Notes: generated from the letters alone by a model not told the origin. A stretch of 64,000 bases of DNA from Robertmurraya sp047302285 (GCF_047302285.1 NZ_CP154845.1:3162001-3226000), one strand, 5' to 3'. Positions 1 to 8,416 are shown, numbered from the stretch's first letter. Numbers and translations are program-made.

Positions 1-1027
1 ACTTCCCTGATCCAGAACGTGCTTTGTTTAAAGCTATATTGATGAAGCGTTCGATATTCTTCCATGTTGGAGCATCACCTTTTAAGATTTGCTCCTGCCC
101 TCCAGGATTAGTTCGATACGTAGTGTATTCGCTAGCACTTACGATTTCTTCGACACTATGTCCTGCACTTGGGACAAATGTGAATAAAACCTCATTACCA
201 GCCTCAGCCATTGCATCGTATAGAATTTCACTTTGCCCGTATGGAAGAAGAATGTCACTACCTCCGTGAAAGATGTGCATAGCAGGCATATTGTTGTCAA
301 TATAAGTAATCGGATTTGCCTTCATTGTCAACTCTGGAACCGATTGTATAGGTTGCCCAATAAGTGAAGACTCTGGAGAATTAGGTGCATCATGTTCAAT
401 AATAAAAAGTCCTCCCTGTTCTCGTTGTTGCTCATCCATCATCAGAAAGTTTGTTGGGGGGAAGAATGGGACCGATGCTTGGACCGCACTAGATGTTTGT
501 ATATTTGTCTCGCCTTCAATCTCCCATATGTTGCTCGTAGTTGCCGCTATGGCCGCGACCCAACCACCTGAGGAGTTACCAGATATAGCAAAGCGATTGG
601 GGTCAAAATTATACTCTTCAGCATGTTCACGTAGCCAACGTATAGCTGCTCGGATGTCATGGAGTTGACCAGGGTACTGCACTTGTGAACTTGATCGTAC
701 ACTTACACCGGCAACTGCGTATCCTTTTTCAGTGAAGTAAGTTACCAATTCACTCGGAACACCTTCCTTTCCGGCGTCACTAAACCACGCTGAGCCTCCT
801 GACCAGATTAAAAGAGGCAACTTGCTTTTCCCTGGTTTTTCGGGGATATAGAGATCTAGCAAATTACCTTTAGTATTTGCTGGTACTGGGTCAGTATATG
901 AAATGTCTTTCATCATACTATAACCCCTTACCGGAGAAGCATCTGCAGAAAAACTTGGAATCGACGCAAGCATAAGAATAATTGAGAAACCAATTAATAA
1001 AATAGACTTTAATTTTTTCTTTAACAT
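1..1027 (-). CDS. Secreted alpha/beta-hydrolase (esterase/lipase-like), 3' end cut by window edge
   Basis: The frame is open from an ATG at 1027 to the left edge (about 342 codons), so the C-terminus lies outside the window. The ATG follows an AGGAAGG ribosome binding site. An N-terminal signal peptide (MLKKKLKSILLIGF, then a hydrophobic run ending near Phe-Ser-Ala-Asp-Ala) predicts export. The body has alpha/beta-hydrolase features: a nucleophile elbow GNSSGG near residue 150, an acid loop GGSDILLP and a histidine loop SAGHSVEE. The fold resembles BD-FAE, carboxylesterase and feruloyl-esterase-like proteins. The substrate cannot be read from sequence. A perfect cre match lies about 420 bp upstream, and an aromatic-acid catabolic cluster follows about 10 kb away, so release of aromatic acids from plant esters is an attractive but untested idea. 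Confidence 0.8.
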   Translation of the reverse strand, partial: MLKKKLKSILLIGFSIILMLASIPSFSADASPVRGYSMMKDISYTDPVPANTKGNLLDLYIPEKPGKSKLPLLIWSGGSAWFSDAGKEGVPSELVTYFTEKGYAVAGVSVRSSSQVQYPGQLHDIRAAIRWLREHAEEYNFDPNRFAISGNSSGGWVAAIAATTSNIWEIEGETNIQTSSAVQASVPFFPPTNFLMMDEQQREQGGLFIIEHDAPNSPESSLIGQPIQSVPELTMKANPITYIDNNMPAMHIFHGGSDILLPYGQSEILYDAMAEAGNEVLFTFVPSAGHSVEEIVSASEYTTYRTNPGGQEQILKGDAPTWKNIERFINIALNKARSGSGK

Positions 1028-1848
1028 GTTTTCATCCTTCCTAAGAAGATTTATTTTTAAGCCTACATCCATTAACAAACTGAAGAAACACCCTATTAAT
1101 AGGGAAATTAAGTAATTTTCCTGTATTACACAAAAGTAAAAATGTAAATAAGTTTTACTCGTTAACTAATGGGATTGCTTTAACATGTCAAGTCTCATAA
1201 TTGGTATGAGCATTAATTCAGAAAATATTATTATTTAAGTAAGGTAGATTCCAAAAGAACAACAAGTTTCTTAGATGATGTTTTCTAGGTATCTAATGCT
1301 CGACTATATTTATCCATAAACAGTCTAAAGCAACCTTTCTATATATTACTTTATTAAATCACCGCTTCCAATTTAACATTAATAAATCTTTATTTGCAGC
1401 ATCTCCTTTCTATGAATATAGTAGTTTTCGCTAAAAAATCTACCTAATTTTGTTAACGCTTACATAATGTCGCACGATAATCCACTCCTTCCTGAATAAC
1501 ATGTATTTAATATAAAATTAAGTATTTTTGAAAACAATATGGTTTTTGTTATATATGAAACAACTACTTTTTTTACTATTAGGATCATACCAAGTTATCT
1601 GTAATTATCATCTTGGAAAAAAGGGTTAATCATCATCAAAGAGATGCGAAGTGCTTATGTCTTTGTTTCCTTGTCAGTGACTCTTGTGGTCGCTCCGGAC
1701 ACCATTGCTCGGCGCACTGCCCCCGGAAAGCAAGCGCCTGGAGCGAAAATCAACGATTTTAGCCACAATTCTATCCAGAAATGACAAAAGACATCGTGAG
1801 AGAGTCCCCTCGATGCCTTTTGTCGACAATCTGACACAGACTATAATT
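1028..1848. other. Long intergenic region, no convincing gene
   Basis: About 820 bp separate the esterase gene from the GbsR-type gene. Most of it is very A+T-rich. It holds a perfect 14-bp palindrome (CCCTATTAATAGGG, 1091-1104), a perfect cre-type box at 1451-1464, and near its right end a more G+C-rich structured block (about 1660-1860). Two overlapping short frames in that block on opposite strands have low-complexity, non-protein-like translations and no good ribosome binding site, so they are not called. Confidence 0.6.
1451..1464 (-). promoter_or_regulatory. Candidate cre (CcpA) site
   Basis: On the minus strand the sequence is TGTAAGCGTTAACA, which matches the Bacillus cre consensus TGWAARCGYTWNCA at every position. 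It lies upstream of the secreted esterase gene, about 420 bp from its start codon, so either the transcript has a long leader or the site belongs to an unrecognised promoter. CcpA binding is inferred from the motif only. Confidence 0.6.
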
Positions 1849-1863
1849 TCAGTCTGTGTTTCC
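1660..1863. repeat. G+C-richer structured intergenic block, possible dispersed repeat remnant
   Basis: This block is visibly richer in G+C than the DNA around it. It contains a long imperfect inverted repeat: arms GACAAAAGACATCG at 1783-1796 and CGATGCCTTTTGTC at 1811-1824, with one mismatch. The phrase around 1730-1755 (GGAAAGCAAGCGCCTGGAGC) resembles, from memory, intergenic repeat fragments common in Bacillaceae genomes. A second hairpin (ACACAGACT / AGTCTGTGT) overlaps the stop codon of the neighbouring regulator gene and may help end its transcript, but no clear T-run follows. No second copy is present in this window. Confidence 0.4.
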
Positions 1864-2394
1864 CTTTTTCAAAGGAATATATTCGAATATTTCCTTCGTC
1901 TCAAAGCTATTGACTAAGCGTTGGAGCCAATCGTAATATTCTAGAGCATAATCCAATTTGGTCATCATTTTTTCTGCTTCTAGCCTTGTAGCATCCTCGA
2001 TATCTTCTTTGCTTAATAGCTCCAATAATTCTTTCTTGGACTTTTCAATCGCATTGATGTTGGCCGCTACGCCTGCACGCCATTTTATTGTAAAAAGATC
2101 GCTAAAACTTTGATACCAATCCATTTCGGCACGATATAAATCTTTGCGCTCTCCTTTTTTCCAAACCTTTTCAACCATCTTTAATTCCATTAGACCTCTA
2201 ACTGATGTACTCATGCTTGTTTTACTCATTCCAAGCTCATCCTTCATGGCGTCCAATGTCATTGGTTCCTCCTGAAAATAGAGAGAACCATAAAGTCTAC
2301 CTACAGAATCGGTAACCCCGTACAAATTAATATTTTGGGCGATCGCATCGATTACTCTTTCCCGAGCTCTTTCCAGTTGTTCATTCCCACTCAA
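1849..2394 (-). CDS. GbsR/MarR-family transcriptional regulator
   Basis: This 181-aa protein closely resembles Bacillus GbsR, the MarR-like repressor of choline-to-glycine-betaine genes, in length and in conserved phrases (ARERVIDAIAQN, VGRLYGSLYF, MSKTSMSTSVRGL, WKKGERKDLY). Residues 20-90 form the winged helix-turn-helix. The C-terminal half is a helical dimerisation and effector region. No gbsAB, opu or other osmoprotectant gene lies nearby, so the regulator is an orphan here and its target is unknown. OpcR- or ProR-like paralogs of the same family are equally possible. The family assignment is firm and the specific role is not. Confidence 0.85.
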   Translation of the reverse strand: MSGNEQLERARERVIDAIAQNINLYGVTDSVGRLYGSLYFQEEPMTLDAMKDELGMSKTSMSTSVRGLMELKMVEKVWKKGERKDLYRAEMDWYQSFSDLFTIKWRAGVAANINAIEKSKKELLELLSKEDIEDATRLEAEKMMTKLDYALEYYDWLQRLVNSFETKEIFEYIPLKKGNTD

Positions 2395-2442
2395 TTATAT
2401 TCACATCCATCTGAATCGTTTTCACAATGTACCAAGGAAAAT

Positions 2443-2564
2443 TTAAAAACGAACAATTACGAAAGTTCTTTCACAAATGCATTGGAAAAACGATCATATT
2501 TAGTATGTTAAATTCATTAACATTCGTTTTTTAACTTTAAGTGCACCATTAAAAATTGATTAAT
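2443..2564. repeat. Dispersed ~122-bp A+T-rich element, copy 1
   Basis: The element starts TTAAAAACGAACAATTAC and has the near-inverse AACATTCGTTTTTTAA about 80 bp later. A closely similar block lies at 54074-54194: same start, an inner ACATYCGTTTTT arm, and a matching tail of ATTAAA..TTGAT/ATTAAATTAATTG. Spacing is also conserved, while the middle has diverged. This copy fills the gap of about 315 bp between the coat-like gene and the GbsR-type gene, just upstream of the latter. It could be a miniature inverted-repeat element or a structured leader. Confidence 0.45.
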
Positions 2565-2709
2565 CTATTACGTTAATGATAGACTATCATGTTTAAATTA
2601 AAAGTTAAAGGATTTGCTTATATTATATTCTATATATGGTGAATCTCTATGTAGAGCCTGAAATAGCCTCATTGGCCATTCCTCAGACTCGTTCCTTATG
2701 GTTTTCTAA

Positions 2710-2916
2710 TTAGTAATAGAATCCACCGTAATAAGGGTATGGCGGGTAATATGGGTAGTATGGTGGTCTAATGAGGGCACCTGCAGCTAAACCACCTAAA
2801 AAACCTAGCGGAAATCCATAACCAAACCCAAACGGTCTAAATCCAAATCCAAATGGTCTTCTAATAATACGAAGGTCTTGATTAGACATATGAATCATAT
2901 TAGGCACTTGATACAC
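2710..2916 (-). CDS. Small Tyr/Gly/Pro-rich, coat-like protein
   Basis: This 68-aa protein starts with GTG, eight bases after a perfect AGGAGG. The N-terminal 20 residues are ordinary. They are followed by Phe/Gly repeats (PFGFGFRPFGFGYGF), a short hydrophobic glycine-rich stretch (LGFLGGLAAGAL) and a Tyr/Pro/Gly tail (PPYYPYYPPYPYYGG). Such composition is typical of small spore coat or exosporium proteins in Bacillaceae. The gene sits directly downstream of a tgl-like transglutaminase gene, which cross-links coat proteins. I do not recognise a named homolog, so the coat assignment is inference from composition and neighbourhood. Confidence 0.6.
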   Translation of the reverse strand: MYQVPNMIHMSNQDLRIIRRPFGFGFRPFGFGYGFPLGFLGGLAAGALIRPPYYPYYPPYPYYGGFYY

Positions 2917-3037
2917 GTCATATTCCTCCTCATTAAAAAATTGTGTTCCTATTCATAGAATATGCAAATAGGTAGCGAACAACTGGGTATTCGACCAATT
3001 TACAATAAAACTCCCCAAATATATCCATTGTTGTTCA

Positions 3038-3763
3038 TTAGTTAGCAAATTGAGATAAGTAATGGAAATCAAGGCGACTATACTGAGATAACAAATAGGC
3101 TGACTTCTTCGCATCTGGCTTTCTCAGGGAATTTAAAGCTTTAATCATCTCGTCCTTTGTCTTGATCCCAATTCCATGGCCAAAATATTGTTCACGTCCA
3201 AGAAAAACAGCATTTTCACCAATCCATACGGAATATAAATAATCTGGATTATGAAAATACAATACATCCCCAGGAATAAAATCAGTTCCCACTTTTGTGA
3301 TAATCCGTAAATCTTCATCATAACTCCAATCCCAAACCAATAGATTCGGAAAGATTCGATTAAAGAATTCAACATTTATCGACTTCAACACGGCGTAATA
3401 ATAAATAATCACAATCGCCGTTGAGCATTCAAAAGCATATTCATGTCCATTTACAAAAACGTCCTCAATTGCTTGAGACGGCAGGACATTGGGTTTTAGC
3501 AAATATCCACCACGCGTTTTTGTCCAATAACGGGGATTAAACTTTGAATCTTGGAAAACCTTGAACTCAACTGGACTGTAGGCTAACTTACTAGCTGCTT
3601 CAATAATATTTTTCCTTAGCAGAAGTTCAAAATGAAGTTGTCTCCAAGACGGATAATGATGTGAAAGGTCACTCTTCTGCAATTCTTCATATATATTTTT
3701 TTCTAGATCACTTAGATTTGTCGGTGGCTGGCTTTTTAATTCAGCCCCCATCATGATAATCAT
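3038..3763 (-). CDS. tgl: Protein-glutamine gamma-glutamyltransferase (spore coat transglutaminase)
   Basis: This 241-aa protein matches Bacillus subtilis Tgl (245 aa) in length and in conserved segments. These include the active-site region FECSTAIVIIYYYAVL with the nucleophilic cysteine near residue 136, then DWSYDEDL, GDVLYFHNP, ENAVFLGREQYFGHG and the C-terminal SAYLLSQYSRLD. The enzyme forms epsilon-(gamma-glutamyl)lysine isopeptide bonds between coat proteins late in sporulation. The ATG start is preceded by GGAGTG at suitable spacing. A small tyrosine-rich coat-like gene lies about 120 bp downstream on the same strand. Its presence indicates that the host forms spores. Confidence 0.9.
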   Translation of the reverse strand: MIIMMGAELKSQPPTNLSDLEKNIYEELQKSDLSHHYPSWRQLHFELLLRKNIIEAASKLAYSPVEFKVFQDSKFNPRYWTKTRGGYLLKPNVLPSQAIEDVFVNGHEYAFECSTAIVIIYYYAVLKSINVEFFNRIFPNLLVWDWSYDEDLRIITKVGTDFIPGDVLYFHNPDYLYSVWIGENAVFLGREQYFGHGIGIKTKDEMIKALNSLRKPDAKKSAYLLSQYSRLDFHYLSQFAN

Positions 3764-4027
3764 CTAACGTAACACTCCAATCTTCTCTCATTAGAAAATT
3801 TGAGCACATGATAAAACAACCCTTCTCTCCCTTTTATAATCACCATCATGACTCAAACAAGGAAATTCTACTATAGAGTATGCGACCTAAAGTAAAGAGT
3901 TTTAGGCACTAGACACGAATCCCAGCTTAAGTCCATGAAATGTCTAAATTCACAGCAAAAGGATGAAAAAAAACTTGTCCTTCTCTTCGATGTTCTTGCA
4001 TACAGTTATAAAGGAGGGGATGTCATC

Positions 4028-4303
4028 ATGTTTCAATTTTTAGAAAAAGCCATTATTGGAATGGCACTTTTAAGAATGGTATCAGGTAGTATTGAAATTT
4101 TTGCCGCACTGTTGATTTTAAAAGTGAACCAGGTTGAAAAAGCTTTGGTGATCAATAGCTCTCTTGCTTTAATTGGTCCCATTATTTTAATTCTGACTAC
4201 GACAATCGGCCTAATTGGAATCGCAGAGAAGATCTCTTTGACAAAAATGCTATGGATTTTTTGCGGAGTTGGATTAATTCTTTATGGGGTGAAAAGCTCC
4301 TAA
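4028..4303 (+). CDS. YqhV-like small membrane protein (DUF2619)
   Basis: The start is placed at ATG 4028 because AAAGGAGGGG lies eight bases upstream. A longer in-frame extension to 3935 has no such signal. The 91-aa product is almost entirely hydrophobic, with about three membrane helices, and resembles B. subtilis YqhV: an IIGMALLRMVSG opening, a VEKALVINSSLALIGP middle and an LTTTIGLIG segment. The function of the family is unknown. The gene stands alone between divergent tgl and a convergent exonuclease gene. Confidence 0.75.
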   Translation: MFQFLEKAIIGMALLRMVSGSIEIFAALLILKVNQVEKALVINSSLALIGPIILILTTTIGLIGIAEKISLTKMLWIFCGVGLILYGVKSS

Positions 4304-4334
4304 GCGCTTGTCTCCCCCTTCTCATTAAATGGGC

Positions 4335-4369
4335 AAAAAAAATAAGACTCTATCCATGTGAGAGTCTTA
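4335..4369 (-). terminator. Rho-independent terminator of the exonuclease gene
   Basis: On the minus strand the stem TAAGACTCT / AGAGTCTTA (9 bp, 9-nt loop) is followed by a run of eight T. It overlaps the last codon of the exonuclease gene and faces the yqhV-like gene. Confidence 0.85.
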
Positions 4370-5086
4370 TAGTCTTGCAAGTCGCTCATAAACATCGTTT
4401 AAAGTTCTGCACCCTAATTTTTTGAGTTTATCAATATAGGAACACCATAATTTTGCAGCTAGCTTCGCATCTCCTAAAGCATTATGCCGATCCATAACCG
4501 GAATTCCATTATGCTCACATAAATCCTCTAATCTTGACATATTGTGCTCAAGTTCTGCTACTCGATAGAGAAAGGATGTATCAACAATTCGATGCTTAAA
4601 TGGAGTTCGAAATAGCTTCCAGCTAGCATTTTGCAAAAAACTCTTCTCATGCTTGGCATGATGAGCCACTAGCGTATCATTTTTCACAAACTCAAAAAAA
4701 CGAATCATCACTTCAGATAAAGGCTTTGCTTCCTTTAGCTCTGCGGACGAAATACCAGTCAATTTTTCAATTTCCTCTGGAAGATCCTGTTCATATCTGA
4801 CAAGAGAATAGAAAATCTTCTCGTCACATACTACTCCATTCTGAACCCTTATTGCCCCGATCGAAATGATTTCATCTCCAAGCTCTGGATAAAAGCCCGT
4901 TGTCTCAATATCAAAGACGACAACATTTAATTCATCAAATTGGGTATATAATGCACTCTCTTGCTTTAGTTCTTTTTGCATTTGCCTGACAAAAGCAATT
5001 TGCTGAGAGCTCTGAAGATTCCCCTCAGAAATCGATAACCGCCCTTGAATCCCCCTCATTAATTGTCGAAATGATTCTAATGGCAC
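4367..5086 (-). CDS. DnaQ-like 3'-5' exonuclease
   Basis: This 239-aa protein contains a complete DEDDh exonuclease domain. Exo I is VVFDIETTGFYP near residue 57, Exo II lies around the VAHHAKHEKSF segment, and Exo III is the DRHNALGDAKLAA segment with the catalytic His and Asp. The family includes the proofreading exonuclease of DNA polymerase III and stand-alone DNA or RNA exonucleases. The 50-residue N-terminal extension is helical. Translation probably starts at GTG behind AAAGGAG. It follows a DUF294-type nucleotidyltransferase gene by 29 bp, and this pairing of DUF294 protein with DnaQ-like nuclease is recurrent in bacteria. The cellular substrate is unknown. Confidence 0.85.
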   Translation of the reverse strand: MPLESFRQLMRGIQGRLSISEGNLQSSQQIAFVRQMQKELKQESALYTQFDELNVVVFDIETTGFYPELGDEIISIGAIRVQNGVVCDEKIFYSLVRYEQDLPEEIEKLTGISSAELKEAKPLSEVMIRFFEFVKNDTLVAHHAKHEKSFLQNASWKLFRTPFKHRIVDTSFLYRVAELEHNMSRLEDLCEHNGIPVMDRHNALGDAKLAAKLWCSYIDKLKKLGCRTLNDVYERLARL

Positions 5087-5115
5087 TCCTTTTCACTCCT
5101 TTCTCTGACAGAAAT

Positions 5116-6084
5116 TTAATGTAATATTAAATTCGAAACATAGTGATGGAGTCGTTTACCATCCTTCAAAATTCTCTTTATTTCTTTTTTTTCTTCTTTA
5201 CTTAACGTTTTGACACTTAAATAATGAGTGTCATCATAGGTTTCTGCTTTATATAAGGAATTTCGATATTTTAATAATGTCATAAAATGCTTTCGACTTT
5301 CCCGCAATACCGCACTATATCCACTCATTCTCACCATACTATTCATCCGGTCGATCGTTGAAGTCTCATATAACCCTTCTTTTATTGCTAATAGGCGAAT
5401 GGCATTGACATAGGGTAGAAATGCCGTATATTTCAAGTTAATGGACCCACCCTTAGTTCCGTGTTCCTCAACGATTATTTGCCCGAGTGGACCAATACCA
5501 TTTTTGATGTGCATGACGTTTTCCATAAATCTCTTTAACAAAGCTGGATGCTTCTTTTGATATTCATAGAAAACATCCTTTAATTCTCGCACGAGATATT
5601 CGTTCCCTTGTAATGTTCTCGCGTCATAAAATATTTGTAAATTGCGAACTGTTTCCCAAGTAGCCTCTTCCATCCATGTTAGAAGCTGCTTCTTCCATTT
5701 ATCCATGGACCTACACCAAAGAGGATTGGAACTCATCACATTGCCCTGACAATAAGGATATCCGACAATATTTAAACCAAAGGAAATTTCTTTCCCTAAC
5801 TCTGCAAAATAGTGGTCAATTTCCTGATTTGAATCAGCGTATACAATGCCATGATCCTGATCACTGATTGGTCCCTGCTCAAAACGACCACCACTCCCGG
5901 TAATAAACCAGGAATACTCACATGGAGGCTCCCCTAGTTCGATACGTTGGATTGCTAATTCAAATACCTTCCCCATCGCTTCATCATGAATCTCATTCAA
6001 ACGAAACGGATCGGAAAAATGTAAAGCAATCATTTTCTCCTTCCAATCTTTGATTAACTCATATGATGGAGTTGCTATCGTCAC
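5116..6084 (-). CDS. DUF294-type nucleotidyltransferase-like protein
   Basis: This 322-aa protein carries the GlnD-like nucleotidyltransferase signature GSGGRFEQGPISDQDHG near residue 70. The Gly-Ser-Gly-Gly-Arg and paired Asp residues form the metal-binding core. The C-terminal half (about 170-320) matches the helical substrate-binding domain seen in DUF294 proteins. Unlike longer homologs it lacks CBS or cyclic-nucleotide-binding domains. The start codon is a GTG behind AAAGGGGG. It is probably co-transcribed with the downstream exonuclease. A role in nucleotide or second-messenger signalling is suggested by family, not demonstrated. Confidence 0.8.
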   Translation of the reverse strand: MTIATPSYELIKDWKEKMIALHFSDPFRLNEIHDEAMGKVFELAIQRIELGEPPCEYSWFITGSGGRFEQGPISDQDHGIVYADSNQEIDHYFAELGKEISFGLNIVGYPYCQGNVMSSNPLWCRSMDKWKKQLLTWMEEATWETVRNLQIFYDARTLQGNEYLVRELKDVFYEYQKKHPALLKRFMENVMHIKNGIGPLGQIIVEEHGTKGGSINLKYTAFLPYVNAIRLLAIKEGLYETSTIDRMNSMVRMSGYSAVLRESRKHFMTLLKYRNSLYKAETYDDTHYLSVKTLSKEEKKEIKRILKDGKRLHHYVSNLILH

Positions 6085-6121
6085 CCGGGCACCCCCTTTT
6101 TCATGTATTATCGTAAAATAC

Positions 6122-6143
6122 GAAAAGCCTCTATAAAAGAGGC
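6122..6143 (-). terminator. Terminator after amt
   Basis: On the minus strand GCCTCT-TTTAT-AGAGGC is followed by TTTTCG. It lies between amt and the downstream nucleotidyltransferase gene and so separates the two transcription units. Confidence 0.7.
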
Positions 6144-6192
6144 CTTCGATTGTTCAATCGTTCATTAACATTTAAGTCTATTTTATCACAGT

Positions 6193-7485
6193 TTAGCTTA
6201 AATTCGCTTGAGTTGAATCACCTTTACCTGTTTTAGATGCTTCAAATTGCTCTGGATATCCATAGCTTCCATGTTCACTGATATCAAGACCCATAATTTC
6301 TTCTTCTTCAGAGACACGAAGTCCACCCATAACTTTATCCATAATTTTAAGAAGGACGAAAGCAACAACAAATGCATAAAGACCAGAAGCGACGACACCT
6401 AATGCTTGAACTCCTAATTGTGTGAAGCCACCACCATAGAATAATCCTGCTTGTCCCCATCCAATATCAGTAGATAATGCTGGGACTGCGAATAATCCGT
6501 TTGAAAGTGTACCCCAAACACCGACAGTTCCGTGAACGGATAATGCAGCAATTGGGTCATCAATTTTTGCCTTATCAAAGAACTTCATACTGAAGACAAC
6601 CATAATTCCACCAATTAGACCAATTACTACAGCTGCCCAAGGTTCAACGAAACCACATGATGCTGTAATGGCAACTAGACCAGCAAGTGCTCCATTTAAA
6701 GTTGTTGGAACATCCGCTTTACCTGTTAACACCCAAGCTGTAAACATCGCTGCAATCGCACCAGACGCTGCGGCTAATTGAGTATTAAGAATAACGAAAC
6801 CTAAAAATCCATCAGCTACACCAAAAGTACTTGCTCCATTAAATCCAAACCAACCAACCCACAGAATAAGTACACCTAAAGCTGTAAACACTTGGTTGTG
6901 ACCAGCAATATTATTAGAAGAACCATTCTTATTGTATTTACCAATACGCGGCTTTAATATCATGGTTGCAGCTAATGCAGCCATCGCACCCGTTAAATGA
7001 ACGACGGTAGAACCAGCAAAATCTTGCTTACCATGTTCAGCTAACCAGCCACCGCCCCAAATCCAGTGTGCAACAACTGGATATACTAGAGCTGAAAACA
7101 ATACAGCGAAAATGACATAAACAGATAGTTTAGCACGCTCTGCAAATCCACCAAATGCAATGGTTAAAGATACAATTGCAAACATTACTTGGAAAGAAAA
7201 GTCTACTGCAGGTGTTAAACCTTCTTCTACTGTTGATGCATCTCCGTAAAAGAAATTAGATAATCCAATAAATGCGTTCCCATCACCATAAATAAATCCG
7301 TAACCTACTGCCCAGAAAACTAAAGTACCAATTCCAGCGGTAAAAATGGTTTTACCAGCAATATGGCCTGCGTTCTTCATTCTTGTCGAACCTGCTTCGA
7401 GTAATATGAATCCACCAATCATAAAAAATACTAAAATTGCTCCAACAGCTACCCACAGGTTATCCATCAGTACGACAGCATCCAA
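6193..7485 (-). CDS. amt: Ammonium transporter (Amt/NrgA family)
   Basis: This 430-aa protein shows the Amt fold: eleven membrane helices, the early FILLEAGSTRMKNAGH segment, the GSTVVHLTGAMAAL motif with the first pore histidine, the NTQLAAASGAIAA segment and the SVHGTVGVWGTL motif with the second pore histidine. Length is typical of Bacillus NrgA/AmtB. It moves ammonium or ammonia across the plasma membrane when nitrogen is limiting. No glnK/nrgB gene follows, unlike B. subtilis nrgAB; a terminator and then an unrelated gene come next. A perfect TnrA/GlnR box lies 45 bp upstream of the start codon. Confidence 0.95.
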   Translation of the reverse strand: MDAVVLMDNLWVAVGAILVFFMIGGFILLEAGSTRMKNAGHIAGKTIFTAGIGTLVFWAVGYGFIYGDGNAFIGLSNFFYGDASTVEEGLTPAVDFSFQVMFAIVSLTIAFGGFAERAKLSVYVIFAVLFSALVYPVVAHWIWGGGWLAEHGKQDFAGSTVVHLTGAMAALAATMILKPRIGKYNKNGSSNNIAGHNQVFTALGVLILWVGWFGFNGASTFGVADGFLGFVILNTQLAAASGAIAAMFTAWVLTGKADVPTTLNGALAGLVAITASCGFVEPWAAVVIGLIGGIMVVFSMKFFDKAKIDDPIAALSVHGTVGVWGTLSNGLFAVPALSTDIGWGQAGLFYGGGFTQLGVQALGVVASGLYAFVVAFVLLKIMDKVMGGLRVSEEEEIMGLDISEHGSYGYPEQFEASKTGKGDSTQANLS

Positions 7486-7529
7486 AAATATTTCCCCCTT
7501 TTTTGTTGTTATATCTTCTAACGTATTAA

Positions 7530-7546
7530 TGTTAGGAAATATAACA
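7530..7546. promoter_or_regulatory. TnrA/GlnR box upstream of amt
   Basis: TGTTAGGAAATATAACA fits the TnrA/GlnR consensus TGTNA-N7-TNACA at every fixed position. Its distance (45 bp from the amt start) suits activation by TnrA under nitrogen limitation, as is known for B. subtilis nrgAB. Binding is inferred from the motif and the gene it precedes. Confidence 0.75.
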
Positions 7547-7738
7547 TCCTGTAATTAATACTAATTTTACCCTATAAAACACATATGTCAATATGCTTTT
7601 TAGATTTTTTTGAATTTTATGTTATGAAACCTCACACAGGTATTTTTAGTGATTATCTCCTGTTGACTAACTATCATAATATATGTATTATTTTAAGTAG
7701 TATTAATAACTACATAATGAAATCTGGAGGTATTTGTA

Positions 7739-8383
7739 TTGAAATATATTCGTGAACCTATTAACGGACTAACTCATTTAAGCGGTGCCATATTATCCTT
7801 TGTAGCCTTACTGGCAATGGTGATTAAAGCTGCCTTAACAACAGAAACGGCTCTTTCGATTGCTGCGGTTATCATTTTTGGCAGCAGTATGATCCTCCTT
7901 TATTCAGCTTCGGCCACTTATCATATGGTCATGGCAAAAGATAAAGTAATCGCCTTTCTACGGAAAATTGATCATTCGATGATTTTTATTTTAATCGCTG
8001 GAACGTATGCACCATTTTGCCTAATTAGTTTAAATGGCGTAACTGGATGGGTACTCTTTTCAATCATTACCTTTGCCGCTTTATGTGGTGTGTTATTTAA
8101 AATGATTTGGTTTAATTGTCCTCGATGGTTATCAACGCTTATTTATATTGTGATGGGGTGGATGGTTATTTTCGTAGCTCCTCCATTAGCAAAGGTATTA
8201 AGTAATACGGGACTATTTCTTTTAGTTCTCGGAGGTATTTTTTATACAATTGGTGGAATTATTTATGGAGCAAAGCCAAAATTTCTAGAATCCGAGTATT
8301 TAGGATTTCATGAAATCTTCCATATTTTTATTATGCTTGGCAGTACTGCACATTTTCTATCTGTTTACATGTATGTATTATAA
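7739..8383 (+). CDS. Hemolysin-III/PAQR family membrane protein
   Basis: This 214-aa protein has seven predicted membrane helices. It has the family histidines and polar motifs: NGLTHLSGA near the N-terminus, SASATYHM, KIDHSMIFILIAGTYAPF, and GFHEIFHIFIMLGSTAHF at the end. PAQR/HlyIII proteins are putative metal-dependent membrane hydrolases; hemolysis is not a reliable predictor of function. Translation starts at TTG 7739 behind CTGGAGG. A second paralog of the same family lies at 28132-28770. Expression is monocistronic and ends at a shared bidirectional terminator. Confidence 0.85.
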   Translation: MKYIREPINGLTHLSGAILSFVALLAMVIKAALTTETALSIAAVIIFGSSMILLYSASATYHMVMAKDKVIAFLRKIDHSMIFILIAGTYAPFCLISLNGVTGWVLFSIITFAALCGVLFKMIWFNCPRWLSTLIYIVMGWMVIFVAPPLAKVLSNTGLFLLVLGGIFYTIGGIIYGAKPKFLESEYLGFHEIFHIFIMLGSTAHFLSVYMYVL

Positions 8384-8416
8384 GACTCTTTACGAAAACA
8401 GCCCTTTATAAAGTAG

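Noticed and set aside
1655..1917. Two short overlapping frames on opposite strands
   Set aside because: The translations are low in protein-like character, there is no ribosome binding site, and the DNA is a structured intergenic block.
2443..2564. PurR operator (PurBox) pair
   Set aside because: ACGAACAATTA resembles one PurBox, but the inverse copy lies about 80 bp away instead of about 16-17 bp, and no purine gene follows.
7739..8383. A hemolysin virulence factor
   Set aside because: The HlyIII/PAQR label is a family name; nothing in the sequence indicates haemolytic activity or secretion.
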